In this document: piece by piece, positions 1 through 9,837 of the stretch
Layout: each line of letters begins with the position of its first letter
How positions within the stretch are numbered: position 1 is the stretch's first letter
Notes under the pieces: generated by a model
Databases searched by the model: none
What the model was told of the DNA's origin: nothing
Seen by the model: only the letters and a program-made list of their open reading frames with translations
Program-made: the position numbers and the translations under genes
NCBI GenBank assembly: GCA_905215855.1
Contig: CAJMRT010000012.1
Span: forward strand, 1 to 43,232
Reading direction: 5' to 3'
DNA from: an uncultured bacterium
GTDB taxonomy: Bacteria > Bacillota > Clostridia > Oscillospirales > Acutalibacteraceae
DNA length: 43,232 bases

Positions 1-756
1 ATTGAGGAATGCAGTCAGTATTTTAAGGGAATCCACATTCATTATTCAAAAAATATTACGGAGCTTTTTGAATACTGCGATATGGCGATTACAGTAGGCG
101 GTGACGGAACGATTATCCATGCCGCAAAATATGCCGCAAAAGCCGATAAACAGCTTATCGGTGTGAATGTAGGCAGACTCGGTTTTGCCGCAGATGTTGA
201 ACCGCACGAATATGAACAGCTTGAACGACTTCTTACAGGCGATTACGCAACAGAGGAGAGAATTTTGCTTGATGTTGAGGTCATAAAAGAGGACGGTTCA
301 AAGCATTATCTTGCAGTGAACGATGCCGTTGTCGCAAGAGGTCAGCTTTCAAAAACAATTGATTTGCACCTGAGTCTTGACGGTGACGAAATTTCAAAAT
401 ACAGAGCAGACGGTTTGCTCTTTGCAACTCCGACAGGCTCAACAGCCTATTCATTGTCGGCAGGCGGACCTATCCTCGCGCCGAAAATGGAATGTATTCT
501 TATGACTCCTGTTTGTCCGCACTCGTTATTTTCCCGTTCCGTACTTTTCAGCGGAGAATCGGAGCTTTCGGTTCATGTTAAAATTCCTGAAGAATGCTGT
601 TGCGTGCTGACAATTGACGGTGAAAAGAATGTTCCGATACTTGCAACCGACAGGGTTGTAATCCGCAAATCCGATTTAAAGCTTAAACTTGCGTTACTCC
701 ACAACCGCAATTTTTATAAACTGCTAAATGAAAAACTGAAAGAGAGGGATTTTTGA
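1..756 (+). CDS. nadK: NAD kinase, 5'-truncated by the window edge
   Basis: ATP-dependent NAD kinase, which makes NADP from NAD in the cytoplasm. The reading frame is open from base 1, so the true start lies upstream; the ATG at 82 is internal because it sits inside the conserved core. Counting from the first codon, the GGDGT nucleotide-binding motif is at residues 33-37, followed by the family hallmarks NDAVVAR and ADGLLFATPTGSTAYSLSAG. The visible part has 251 residues of a family usually about 280-300 long, so only a few tens of residues are missing. Its stop overlaps the argR start by one base (TGATG), which implies translational coupling. The nadK-argR-recN order is common in Clostridia. 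Confidence 0.96.
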   Translation: MEECSQYFKGIHIHYSKNITELFEYCDMAITVGGDGTIIHAAKYAAKADKQLIGVNVGRLGFAADVEPHEYEQLERLLTGDYATEERILLDVEVIKEDGSKHYLAVNDAVVARGQLSKTIDLHLSLDGDEISKYRADGLLFATPTGSTAYSLSAGGPILAPKMECILMTPVCPHSLFSRSVLFSGESELSVHVKIPEECCCVLTIDGEKNVPILATDRVVIRKSDLKLKLALLHNRNFYKLLNEKLKERDF

Positions 757-1202
757 TGAAAACAGGGCGACACGCACGAATTCTTGATATTATAGCCGAA
801 CATCCCATTGAAACACAGGACGAGTTGCTCACCCGACTTCGTGAAGAGGGTTTCAAAGCAACACAGGCTACAATTTCAAGAGATATCAAGGATTTACGCC
901 TTGTTAAAACTCTCGGAAGTGACGGCAAATATCGTTATGTTTCTGCGGCTCGCAGTTCAACCGATATCCGCACCAACTTTTCAAATCTTTTCAGCACTTC
1001 GGTAAATTCAATTGATATTGCACAAAATCTTGTTGTAATAAAAACGCTCAGCGGTATGGCTCAGGCGGTTTGTGCCGCACTCGATTCAGCCGACTATCCG
1101 TCTGTTGTCGGAACAATTGCAGGTGACGATACAATCTTCATTGCCTGCCGAACAGCCGACCTTGCGGCGTCACTTACCGAAGAACTCAAAAAGCTTATTT
1201 GA
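756..1202 (+). CDS. argR: Arginine repressor ArgR
   Basis: Arginine-responsive transcription regulator of arginine biosynthesis and catabolism, expected to work as a hexamer. The protein has 148 residues. The N-terminal winged helix-turn-helix covers about residues 1-65, with the recognition segment ATQATISRDIKDLRL. The C-terminal oligomerisation and arginine-binding domain contains GTIAGDDTIF, the acidic pair that contacts arginine in this family. I chose the ATG at 756 over the TTG at 753 because it couples to the nadK stop and follows an AGAGAGG ribosome site. Being between nadK and recN is normal in Firmicutes and does not mean that recN is arginine-regulated. Confidence 0.96.
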   Translation: MKTGRHARILDIIAEHPIETQDELLTRLREEGFKATQATISRDIKDLRLVKTLGSDGKYRYVSAARSSTDIRTNFSNLFSTSVNSIDIAQNLVVIKTLSGMAQAVCAALDSADYPSVVGTIAGDDTIFIACRTADLAASLTEELKKLI

Positions 1203-1216
1203 CAGGACTGATTGAA

Positions 1217-2884
1217 ATGCTCAGAACTTTATATATAGAAAACATTGCCGTGATTGAAAAAACTTCAATAGATTTTGAAAACGGTCTTAATGTCCTCACA
1301 GGTGAAACAGGTGCAGGTAAAAGTATAATTATTGACGCAATCAACGCAATTATGGGACAGCGAACATCAAAGGAAATTATTCGCACCGAGGCTGATTCAG
1401 CCTTTGTAAGCGCCCAATTTGACGATATTAACCAAAGCATTGTTGAAAAGCTTGATGAACTCGGATTTTCCGATGATGAGGGAACGCTCATTTTGCAGAG
1501 AACTCTCAACAGAAACGGCAAGAGCAACTGCAAAATCAATGGCAAACCTGCAACGGTTTCAATGCTCAAAGAACTTTCAAAACACCTCATAAACATTCAC
1601 GGTCAGCACGAAAGCTATGAACTTTTTTCTCCCGAAACTCATATTGATTACATTGACCGTTTCGGCGGTTGTGAAAAACTTTTGGCTGATTATAAAAAAT
1701 GTTATGATGAATATAAAATTCTTAAAAAGAAATTAAATTCAGCCGATTCCGATGAAAGCGAAAGATTAAAAGAAATTGATTTGCTTTCATATCAAGTGAA
1801 TGAACTCACTGAATCCGATGTTAAACAGGGTGAAGAACAGGAGCTTGAAAGCGAAAGAACCGCTCTTATGAGCTTTGAAAAAATCTTTTCTCTGCTAAAT
1901 GATGCAAAAATGGCTCTTGACGGTGACGAAAACTACGGCGGCGGTCTTGAATCGGTAGATTCCGCATCAACCGCTCTTCAAAAAGCGTCATCTTATAATG
2001 CTGAATATGAAGAAATTGCAAACACGCTTACAGACGCATATTACAATTTAAAGGATTGTTGCGACAGCATTTCCGATGCCATTGATTCGCTTGAATCCGA
2101 TCCGCAAAGGCTTGAAGAAGTTGAAGAAAGGCTTGACCTTATCAATCGTCTTACAAGAAAATATAATTGCTCGTCAGACGAGCTTTCCAATCTTGCCGAA
2201 CAATATCAGGCAAGACTTGACGAGCTTATGAACTATGACCGCAACCGTGACGAGCTTGCGGAAAAATGCAGAGAAAGCGAAGAAAAAATGCTTGCGGCTG
2301 CCGAAAAACTCGGTACTCTCCGCAGAAAAACCGCAAAAACCTTTGCAACAAAAGTAAAATCCGAAATGGCATTTTTGAATATGCCGAATGTTGAACTTGT
2401 TCCGTATTTTGAAAAGTGCGAACCAAATTCAAAGGGTACGGATAAAATGGAACTGCTCATCTCTGCAAACCCGGGTGAAACACCTCGTCCTGTTGCAAAA
2501 ATTGCATCAGGCGGTGAACTTTCAAGAATGATGCTTGCAATTAAAACAGTTCTCGCAAGCACAGATACTGTTGATACACTCATTTTTGATGAGGTAGACA
2601 CAGGTATTTCGGGTTCGGCGGCTGAAAAAGTCGGCTTAAAACTGCGTGAAGTCAGCAAAAGCAGTCAGGTCCTCTGCGTAACGCATCAGGCACAGATTGC
2701 CGCCCTTGCCGATTCTCACTACCTTATCCGTAAACAGGTTGAAAAGGGAAGAACATTTACAAATGTAACCCTCCTTGACCATAACGGCAGAGCAGGCGAA
2801 CTCGCAAGAATAATCGGCGGTGTTGATATAACCGACGCCGCACTGAAACACGCAGAATCTATGCTTGAAAAGTATAACAACTAA
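1217..2884 (+). CDS. recN: DNA repair ATPase RecN
   Basis: SMC-like ATPase that tethers broken DNA ends during double-strand break repair. The N-terminal half has a Walker A motif, GETGAGKS, near residue 30. A long coiled-coil centre rich in Glu, Lys and Leu follows, and the C-terminal half carries the ABC signature ASGGELSRMM and the Walker B segment TLIFDEVDTGISG. Length is 555 residues, normal for the family. The frame is open from a TTG at 1199, but the ATG at 1217 gives the conserved N-terminus MLRTLYIENIAVIE and has an AGGA site just upstream. It follows argR closely and is probably in the same transcript. Confidence 0.96.
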   Translation: MLRTLYIENIAVIEKTSIDFENGLNVLTGETGAGKSIIIDAINAIMGQRTSKEIIRTEADSAFVSAQFDDINQSIVEKLDELGFSDDEGTLILQRTLNRNGKSNCKINGKPATVSMLKELSKHLINIHGQHESYELFSPETHIDYIDRFGGCEKLLADYKKCYDEYKILKKKLNSADSDESERLKEIDLLSYQVNELTESDVKQGEEQELESERTALMSFEKIFSLLNDAKMALDGDENYGGGLESVDSASTALQKASSYNAEYEEIANTLTDAYYNLKDCCDSISDAIDSLESDPQRLEEVEERLDLINRLTRKYNCSSDELSNLAEQYQARLDELMNYDRNRDELAEKCRESEEKMLAAAEKLGTLRRKTAKTFATKVKSEMAFLNMPNVELVPYFEKCEPNSKGTDKMELLISANPGETPRPVAKIASGGELSRMMLAIKTVLASTDTVDTLIFDEVDTGISGSAAEKVGLKLREVSKSSQVLCVTHQAQIAALADSHYLIRKQVEKGRTFTNVTLLDHNGRAGELARIIGGVDITDAALKHAESMLEKYNN

Positions 2885-2918
2885 TCATGAAACTATATAA
2901 ACGAAAGGGAGCGGCATT

Positions 2919-4961
2919 TTGAAGCTGTGGTCGGTTGCAAAACTTGATAAAACTAAGGCGGGGGAGATTCAGTCCCGCTATGAGCTGCCTGCAATTGTTG
3001 CAATGCTGCTCCAAATACGAAATATGACAACACAGGAAGAAATTGAAAGTTTTCTTTACAACGATTCTTTCATTGCCGATCCGTTTAAAATAAAAGATAT
3101 GGATAAGGCTGTTGAACGCATTAACAAGGCGCTTGATTGCGGTGAACCGATTTGTGTTTACGGTGATTATGATGCCGACGGTGTTACCTCAACAGCGCTT
3201 TTATATTCTTACCTTGAAACAATTGATGCAAACGCAATGTACTACATTCCGTCCCGTGAAACAGAGGGTTACGGAATGAACAAAAACGCTGTTGACAAAC
3301 TCAATGAGCGTGGAATAAAGCTGATAATTACCGTTGATAACGGAATTGCGGCGGCAGAAGAGGTTGCATACGCAAGCTCACTCGGAATTGATACGGTTGT
3401 CACAGACCATCATATGCCGTCAGGCGAGTTGCCAAAGGCTTGTGCCGTGGTTGATTTGCACAGAGAGGACTGCAAGAGCAAGTTCAAAAATCTTTCGGGT
3501 GTAGGTGTTGCATTCAAGCTGATTATGGCGCTTGAGGGTGAATACTGCGACACAACCACCTTGCTTGACAACTATTCCGACCTTTTGAGCATAGGCACAA
3601 TCGGTGATGTGGTTGAGTTGAAAGATGAAAACCGAGTGTTTGTTAAGCACGGACTTGAAAGCATCACAAATACCGACCGTCCCGGTCTGCAGGCACTTAT
3701 TAAAAATTCGGGACTTACAGGCAAAACCATTTCATCAACTAATGTATCATTTACAATTGTTCCGAGAATCAACGCTGTAGGACGACTTGGATTGTCCGAA
3801 AAATCCGTGTCACTTCTTCTTACAGAAGACTATGACGAGGCCGACGAAATTTCATCACAGCTTTGCGGAGATAACTCCGAAAGACAGGAGATTGAGCGTG
3901 ATATTCTTGAAAAAATTGACGGAATAATCCGCAGAAAACCGTCGCTTGTCAATGATAAAATCATAGTAATTGACGGTGAAAACTGGCATCAGGGTGTAAT
4001 CGGACTCATTGCCGCCAAAGTCAAAGAGGCTTACGGCAAGCCCGCAATTGTCATTTCAAAACTTGGAGATGTTGCAAAAGGTTCGGGCAGAAGTGTCGAG
4101 GGATTTCCTCTTTGTGACGCTGTTTTTGCCTGTTCCGACTTGTTGACACACAGAGGCGGTCATCCAATGGCGGTCGGGCTTTCTCTTGATTCCGAGAATA
4201 TCCCTGCTTTTCGCAGGAAAATAAACGAATTTGCCGATAATTTCGGCAAGATGCCGTATGATAAAATCAACATTGAGTGCAAGCTCAATCCGGCATACAT
4301 AAACCTTGATTTAATTGATTCCCTGTCGCTTATGCAGCCCTACGGTGCCGGCAATCCGACACCTGTTTTCGGTTTGTACAATATGACATTGAAGAACATC
4401 ACTCCGCTTTCGGCAAACAGGCATTTAAGGCTCACTCTGTCCCGCAATAACATACAGATTACTGCAATGAAATTCTTTACATCATCAGAAGAATTTCCGT
4501 ATAAAATCGGTGAAACCCTTGATCTTGCGGTAAATCTTGACCGCAATGAGTTCAACGGAAATGTGTCTGTTTCCGTAATTGTCAAAGATATAAAATCATC
4601 GGACTGCGATACCGAAAAGCTCCTTGACAGCCGTACAAACTACGAGGATTTTTGCAGAGGAAAACAGCTTGACCGCTCACAGCTTTCGGATTTAATGCCA
4701 GACAGAAATGATTTTGCATTGCTTTACAGATATCTGAAAAGCAACGGCGGTTATGCTTTTGAAACCGCAACTTTGGCTCACATGCTTGACAACAGACTGT
4801 CTTTTGGTAAAATTAAAGTAATCCTTGAGGCTATGAGAGAACTCAGGCTTATCGAAATTTCAGAGGGAATGAAAACCTCAAAAATTTCAGTCCTGCCCGT
4901 AAACGGCAGGGTTGACCTCGAATCAGCCCCGATTATCAAGAAATTAAGGGAGGTATTCTGA
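2919..4961 (+). CDS. recJ: Single-stranded-DNA exonuclease RecJ
   Basis: 5'-3' single-strand DNA exonuclease of the DHH superfamily, acting in recombination and mismatch/base-excision repair. The Mn-binding motifs are visible: VYGDYDADGVTSTALLY (motif I), VTDHHMP (the DHH motif), and the DHHA1 motif GGHPMAVGLSL. An OB-like region follows and then a C-terminal extension. Length is 680 residues, somewhat longer than the approximately 570 of E. coli RecJ, as in many Firmicutes. The start is TTG at 2919, seven bases after AAGGGAG; the next in-frame ATG would cut into the conserved N-terminus. The stop overlaps the rel start by one base. Confidence 0.95.
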   Translation: MKLWSVAKLDKTKAGEIQSRYELPAIVAMLLQIRNMTTQEEIESFLYNDSFIADPFKIKDMDKAVERINKALDCGEPICVYGDYDADGVTSTALLYSYLETIDANAMYYIPSRETEGYGMNKNAVDKLNERGIKLIITVDNGIAAAEEVAYASSLGIDTVVTDHHMPSGELPKACAVVDLHREDCKSKFKNLSGVGVAFKLIMALEGEYCDTTTLLDNYSDLLSIGTIGDVVELKDENRVFVKHGLESITNTDRPGLQALIKNSGLTGKTISSTNVSFTIVPRINAVGRLGLSEKSVSLLLTEDYDEADEISSQLCGDNSERQEIERDILEKIDGIIRRKPSLVNDKIIVIDGENWHQGVIGLIAAKVKEAYGKPAIVISKLGDVAKGSGRSVEGFPLCDAVFACSDLLTHRGGHPMAVGLSLDSENIPAFRRKINEFADNFGKMPYDKINIECKLNPAYINLDLIDSLSLMQPYGAGNPTPVFGLYNMTLKNITPLSANRHLRLTLSRNNIQITAMKFFTSSEEFPYKIGETLDLAVNLDRNEFNGNVSVSVIVKDIKSSDCDTEKLLDSRTNYEDFCRGKQLDRSQLSDLMPDRNDFALLYRYLKSNGGYAFETATLAHMLDNRLSFGKIKVILEAMRELRLIEISEGMKTSKISVLPVNGRVDLESAPIIKKLREVF

Positions 4962-7159
4962 TGGGTAAATTTTCAAATGTTGCACACTATCAGGATTTTA
5001 CGGAACTGAAAAAGATTCTTTCTGCATCTGCTGCCAACACTTACGATATGGATAAAATCGAAAAGGCATATAAATTTGCCGAAAAAGCTCACGGTGACCA
5101 GCGCAGAGTATCGGGAATTCCGTACATTCTTCATCCCGTTTCGGTAGCCTGTATTGTTGCAGAGCTCGGTATGGATACCGATTCCGTCTGCGGTGCATTG
5201 CTTCATGATACAGTAGAGGACACAGGAGTCACACTTGAAGAGGTTACAAAGCTTTTCGGTGCGGATGTTGCTAAGCTGATTGACGGCGTTACAAAAATTT
5301 CAAAAATTCCGTACTCAACCCGTGAACAGCAACAAGCCGAAAATATAAGAAAAATGCTTATCGCAATGGCTGATGATATCCGTGTAATTATCATTAAGCT
5401 TGCTGACAGGCTTCATAATATGCGTACAATGAACTGTATGCCGGAACAAAAAAGGAGAGATAAATCACTTGAAAATATGCAGGTGTTTGCTCCGATTGCT
5501 CATCGGCTCGGTATTAAAACCATAAAAGATGAACTTGAGGATCGTTCTCTTCAGTACCTCGATCCAATCGGCTATAAGGAAATCGAAGATGATCTTCTTA
5601 TGACCGAAGAGGGTCGTGACAAGTTTATTGAATCTATCAAGAATCAGATTCTCGCCAAAACCGAGGGTACAATCCCCGGTGTGTATATCAGCGGTCGAGT
5701 AAAGAGTATTAACAGTATTTACCGCAAAACATATATGCAGGGCAAAACAATGGATCAGATCTTTGACATTTTTGCCGTGCGTGTAATCGTTGACACAGTA
5801 TCCGACTGCTACAATGTTCTCGGTGTTGTGCATGATATATTCAAGCCTATCCCTAACCGCTTCAAGGACTATATATCAATGCCTAAGCCGAATATGTACC
5901 AGTCGCTCCATACAACCGTACTCGACAAAAACGCAATTCCTTTTGAAATTCAGATAAGAACATGGGAAATGCATTACACCGCCGAATACGGAATTGCCGC
6001 CCATTGGAAGTATAAACTTGGAATGGGCGCAGGCGGTAAAAATAATGATAAGATGGAGGAGAACATCAAAAAGGTTAAGGATATGATTCTTGACCAGCTT
6101 GAAGCTGAAGATGTTACCGATATTGCAAAAAATATCAGAAATGACTTCACGGAAAATGATGTTTATGTTTTCAGCCCAAGAGGCGATGTTTTCAATCTTC
6201 CGCAGGGTTCAACTCCGATTGATATGGCTTACCTCATTCACACACAGGTAGGTCACAGAATGGTCGGTGCAAAAATCAACGGAAAAATTGTTCCGATTGA
6301 TTACAAGCTCAAAACAGGCGATATTTGTGAAATCATAACCCAAAAAGAAGAACACCCCAACAGGGCATGGGTTGATATATGTAAAACCGCATCTGCAAAG
6401 TCTAAAATCCGTTCATGGTACAAACATGAAAAGCGTGATGAGAATATTGTCGAAGGCAAGCAGATGATTGACAAGGAATTTAAGCGTCACGGAATCAATC
6501 TTTCCGAAGAAGAATATCCCGATTTTCTCCAGAAACTGATGATTAAAAAGCAGTATAATTCTATGGATGATTTCTATGCTGCAGTAGGCTACGGCGGTAT
6601 CCAGCTTTGGAAGATTATGCCAAGACTTAAAGAGGAATATCAAAAGGCTTATGCTTCAAATATTGAAGAGATTGATGTTCCGCAGGCTCCTGTAAAGCGA
6701 CCAAAGGCATCTGCAGGTGTCGTAATCGAGGGTGCTGACGATGTTCTTGTTAAGTTTTCTAAATGCTGTAATCCTCTCCCGGGCGATGATATTATCGGCT
6801 ACATTACAAGAGGTTACGGTGTTTCAATTCATAAAAGACATTGTACAAATGTTCCGAAAGATATAAGCAAGAGTGAAGAACCCGAAAGATGGGTAAGCTG
6901 TTACTGGGAAGACAAGGTTGGAGAAGCGTTTAGAAGTACGCTCCAGATTACCGCTACCGACCGAACAGGACTCCTTGCCGATGTTACAATCAAGCTTTCG
7001 GATATGCACATTTTTATACACTCTCTCAATTCAAGAGAGGCAGGCAACGGACTTGCCGTTGTTACAGCAACAATTGATGTTATGGGCAGAAACCACCTCC
7101 GTGGTGTAATTTCAAAGCTTTCCGACATCAACGGTACTATTGAAGTTAAAAGACTGTAA
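4961..7159 (+). CDS. rel: Bifunctional (p)ppGpp synthetase/hydrolase Rel
   Basis: Stringent-response enzyme that makes and degrades (p)ppGpp. Domains in order: HD hydrolase (residues about 40-190, with GALLHDTVEDT holding the catalytic HD and ED), synthetase (about 240-370, with NRFKDYISMPKPNMYQSLHT), TGS (about 395-460, starting VYVFSPRGDVFNLP), a zinc-finger-like CCNPLPGD segment, and a C-terminal ACT domain. RFKD is the RxKD form of the synthetase charge motif found in bifunctional Rel enzymes, not the ExDD form of RelA. With the intact HD motif this supports both activities. Length is 732 residues. The start follows GGGAGG and overlaps the recJ stop. Confidence 0.96.
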   Translation: MGKFSNVAHYQDFTELKKILSASAANTYDMDKIEKAYKFAEKAHGDQRRVSGIPYILHPVSVACIVAELGMDTDSVCGALLHDTVEDTGVTLEEVTKLFGADVAKLIDGVTKISKIPYSTREQQQAENIRKMLIAMADDIRVIIIKLADRLHNMRTMNCMPEQKRRDKSLENMQVFAPIAHRLGIKTIKDELEDRSLQYLDPIGYKEIEDDLLMTEEGRDKFIESIKNQILAKTEGTIPGVYISGRVKSINSIYRKTYMQGKTMDQIFDIFAVRVIVDTVSDCYNVLGVVHDIFKPIPNRFKDYISMPKPNMYQSLHTTVLDKNAIPFEIQIRTWEMHYTAEYGIAAHWKYKLGMGAGGKNNDKMEENIKKVKDMILDQLEAEDVTDIAKNIRNDFTENDVYVFSPRGDVFNLPQGSTPIDMAYLIHTQVGHRMVGAKINGKIVPIDYKLKTGDICEIITQKEEHPNRAWVDICKTASAKSKIRSWYKHEKRDENIVEGKQMIDKEFKRHGINLSEEEYPDFLQKLMIKKQYNSMDDFYAAVGYGGIQLWKIMPRLKEEYQKAYASNIEEIDVPQAPVKRPKASAGVVIEGADDVLVKFSKCCNPLPGDDIIGYITRGYGVSIHKRHCTNVPKDISKSEEPERWVSCYWEDKVGEAFRSTLQITATDRTGLLADVTIKLSDMHIFIHSLNSREAGNGLAVVTATIDVMGRNHLRGVISKLSDINGTIEVKRL

Positions 7160-7172
7160 TTGAGGTTATAAT

Positions 7173-7628
7173 ATGAAAGCAATTTTACAGAGAGTTACCG
7201 AGGCTAATGTTGAGGTCGATTCAAAAACCGTAGGCGAAATCGGCACAGGCTTCCTTATTCTTCTCGGAGTTGAAAACGGTGATACCGAAAAGGAAGCCGA
7301 CGCACTTGCCGCAAAAATTGCGGGGCTGAGAATTTTTACAGATGAAAATGATAAAATGAATCTTGCTCTTGCAGATGTAAACGGTTCCGTGCTTGTAATT
7401 TCAAACTTTACCCTTTGTGCAGACTGTTCTCACGGCAGACGACCCAATTTTATGGCAGCCGCAAGACCCGACACAGCCAATCCGCTCTATGAATATTTCT
7501 GCAAAAAAATGCACGATAACGGAATTGAGCGTGTTGAAAAGGGGATTTTCGGTGCCGATATGAAAGTATCTCTCGTGAATGACGGCCCTGTAACTATTGA
7601 AATCAACACAAAGGATTTGAAAATATGA
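7173..7628 (+). CDS. dtd: D-aminoacyl-tRNA deacylase
   Basis: Removes D-amino acids wrongly attached to tRNA. The protein is 151 residues, the full family length. It shows the N-terminal MKAILQRVTEANVEVD, the active-site strand ISNFTLCAD (SQFTL in most members, here SNFTL) and the C-terminal NDGPVTIEI loop, which carries the Gly-Pro pair that gives chiral selectivity. It starts 13 bases after rel and overlaps the following hydrolase by four bases (ATGA). The rel-dtd pair is a conserved arrangement in Firmicutes. Confidence 0.95.
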   Translation: MKAILQRVTEANVEVDSKTVGEIGTGFLILLGVENGDTEKEADALAAKIAGLRIFTDENDKMNLALADVNGSVLVISNFTLCADCSHGRRPNFMAAARPDTANPLYEYFCKKMHDNGIERVEKGIFGADMKVSLVNDGPVTIEINTKDLKI

Positions 7629-8251
7629 TAGATGTAAAAATTTTTAATGTTACGGTTCTTATGACAAACTGTTGTCTGCTAATAGACAAGGAAACAGGCA
7701 AAATGGCTGTAACAGATCCGGGTGCACCGAATGAAGAACTCAATTCCGAAATTGAGAAAAACGGCGGAAAGCTTGAATATGTAATTCTTACACACGGTCA
7801 CTACGACCACATAAGCTATGCAAAACAGCTTGCCGAAAAGTTTGACGCTAAGATTGTTACGGGAGAGAAAAACAACGAATTTCTCAGCAATCCTGCACTC
7901 AATCTTACCGAAAAGCACAGACTTTCACTCAAACCGTTTTCAGCTGATATTCTGCTTAAAGACGGTGACGAGTTTAATCTCGGCAACACTAAAATCAAAT
8001 ATATCACCACTCCGGGACATACAAGCGGCTGCGGTTCATATATTTTTGATGACACAATTATTTCGGGTGATACGCTTTTCTGCGAATCCTACGGCAGAAC
8101 AGACCTGCCAACAGGTGATGATGCCGAAATGGCAAAGTCAATCAGAAAACTCAAAAATCTTGAGGGCGATTACCGTGTAATCCCCGGTCACGGTCCTACA
8201 ACAACCCTTGGCCACGAAAGAAAATACAATCCGCTGATGAGGATTCTTTAA
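7625..8251 (+). CDS. Metallo-beta-lactamase-fold hydrolase (GloB-like)
   Basis: Zinc hydrolase of the glyoxalase II-like branch of the metallo-beta-lactamase superfamily. Metal ligands are visible in order: THGHYDHI (HxHxDH), the His of PGHTSG, the Asp of ISGDTLF, and the late His of PGHGPTT. Length is 208 residues. The substrate cannot be read from sequence; glyoxalase-II-like thioester hydrolysis is only one possibility. The start overlaps dtd as ATGA and the gene is followed one base later by hemZ, so the three are translationally linked. The dtd-MBL-hemZ order is common in Clostridia. Confidence 0.9.
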   Translation: MIDVKIFNVTVLMTNCCLLIDKETGKMAVTDPGAPNEELNSEIEKNGGKLEYVILTHGHYDHISYAKQLAEKFDAKIVTGEKNNEFLSNPALNLTEKHRLSLKPFSADILLKDGDEFNLGNTKIKYITTPGHTSGCGSYIFDDTIISGDTLFCESYGRTDLPTGDDAEMAKSIRKLKNLEGDYRVIPGHGPTTTLGHERKYNPLMRIL

Positions 8252-8252
8252 T

Positions 8253-9692
8253 ATGAATTTATATGTAAAAAATCACAACTTTCATTTTGAACTTGAAAAC
8301 CTTACAAGGCTTTTCTTTCCAAATGAAAAAATAACAGTAATAAGAGATTTTTCAGAAACACAGCCTCCGTATATATATACGGAGGTTTCGGATAAAATCA
8401 CAATTTCGGTAAAAATCGGCTCTTTTGATAAGACCGAAACTGCCCCAAAAGAGCGAACAGGTGATGACAACGAACTCGTTTCGGCACAGCTTTTGTACAA
8501 ACTTCTTTGTGATTTTACGAGACTTACACAGCCGTGGGGAATACTTACGGGAGTTCGTCCCGTAAAGCTTTTAAGACGACTTGCCGAAGAATCAAATGAA
8601 GAACAGGCTGTGAAAAAGTTTTTAAACGACTTTTTTGTCAGCAATGAAAAAACAGCATTGTCAAGGGAAACCGAGCATAACGAAAGAAAAATTCTTGAAC
8701 TTTCAAAACCCGAATCGTTCAGTCTTTATGTCGGAATCCCTTTTTGTCCGTCAAGATGCAGTTACTGCTCATTTGTAATGGCGTCAATCGAAAGGGCTGA
8801 AAAGCTGATTGAACCGTACACAAAGCTATTATGCGAAGAAATTAAACGGACAGCCGAGATTGCAAACAAGCTTGGTTTAAGGCTTGAAGCCGTATATTTC
8901 GGCGGCGGCACTCCCACTACTCTGAGTGCCGAACAGCTTGATACGGTGCTTAGAACAGTAAACAAAAGCTTTGATATGTCAACCTACCGTGAATTTACAG
9001 TTGAGGCAGGTCGCCCCGACACAATAGACAGCACAAAACTTTTTGCTTTAAAAGAAAATAAAGTTGACCGAATCAGCATAAATCCGCAGACAACAAACGA
9101 TGAGGTGCTGAAAACTATCGGCAGAAAGCATACTGCTCAGCAGTTTTTTGACGCTTTTGAGCTTGCAAGAAAATGCGGCTTTGATAATATCAACACAGGC
9201 CTCATTGCAGGCCTGCCGACTGATACTCCCGAAAGCTTCAAAAATTCACTCGATTCAATCGTCAAACTGAACGCAGAATGTATCACGGTTCACACGCTTT
9301 GTATGAAAAGAGCGTCCCGCCTTACAACCGAGGGAGTAACGCTTGATTTGCAACAGGCGAGAGATGCAAGAGAAATGCTTGCATACACGCAGAATATTCT
9401 CGGACAAAACGAGTACATTCCGTACTATATGTATCGTCAGAGCAGAATGGTCGGTAATCTTGAAAATGTCGGCTGGTCAAAAAGAGGCTTTGAAAGCCTG
9501 TACAATGTTTATGTTATGGACGAAACCCACACAATCCTTGCCTGCGGTTCTGGCGGTGTTACAAAACTGAAACGCAACAATCCCGATTATCTTGAAAGAA
9601 TATTTAATTTCAAATATCCCTACGAGTACATTGACCGTTTTGATGAACTTATTCAAAGAAAGTCAGGAATAATGCAGTTTTATGGTCAATAA
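8253..9692 (+). CDS. hemZ: Radical SAM coproporphyrinogen dehydrogenase-like HemZ
   Basis: Oxygen-independent coproporphyrinogen III oxidase-like radical SAM enzyme. An N-terminal domain of about 160 residues, specific to HemZ, precedes the radical SAM core. The cluster motif is GIPFCPSRCSYCSF (Cx3CxxC), followed by the glycine-rich YFGGGTPTTL. The 479-residue length fits HemZ better than HemN or HemW. The name comes from the family; whether this organism makes haem by this route is not shown, and a different radical SAM role is possible. It is the last gene of the long operon: no strong terminator follows, and the next gene has its own promoter. Confidence 0.9.
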   Translation: MNLYVKNHNFHFELENLTRLFFPNEKITVIRDFSETQPPYIYTEVSDKITISVKIGSFDKTETAPKERTGDDNELVSAQLLYKLLCDFTRLTQPWGILTGVRPVKLLRRLAEESNEEQAVKKFLNDFFVSNEKTALSRETEHNERKILELSKPESFSLYVGIPFCPSRCSYCSFVMASIERAEKLIEPYTKLLCEEIKRTAEIANKLGLRLEAVYFGGGTPTTLSAEQLDTVLRTVNKSFDMSTYREFTVEAGRPDTIDSTKLFALKENKVDRISINPQTTNDEVLKTIGRKHTAQQFFDAFELARKCGFDNINTGLIAGLPTDTPESFKNSLDSIVKLNAECITVHTLCMKRASRLTTEGVTLDLQQARDAREMLAYTQNILGQNEYIPYYMYRQSRMVGNLENVGWSKRGFESLYNVYVMDETHTILACGSGGVTKLKRNNPDYLERIFNFKYPYEYIDRFDELIQRKSGIMQFYGQ

Positions 9693-9697
9693 CACAG

Positions 9698-9726
9698 TTG
9701 ATAATTACTCTCAACAGTGCTATAAT
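9698..9726 (+). promoter_or_regulatory. Sigma-A-type promoter before the zinc-ribbon gene
   Basis: TTGATA (9698-9703) and TATAAT (9721-9726) are separated by exactly 17 bases. It lies just after hemZ and gives a leader of about 105 bases. Two CATATG boxes, ACATATG at 9730-9736 and CATATGT at 9762-9768, form an inverted repeat just downstream of the -10. Confidence 0.8.
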
Positions 9727-9837
9727 ACGACATATGCGATTGAAAGCAAAAATAAAATTGTCATATGTTGAACAAAATAAAAATAATGTTCACAAACAGA
9801 TTCTCTTACGAGAAAATTTTAGAAAGGTTGGATCTAT

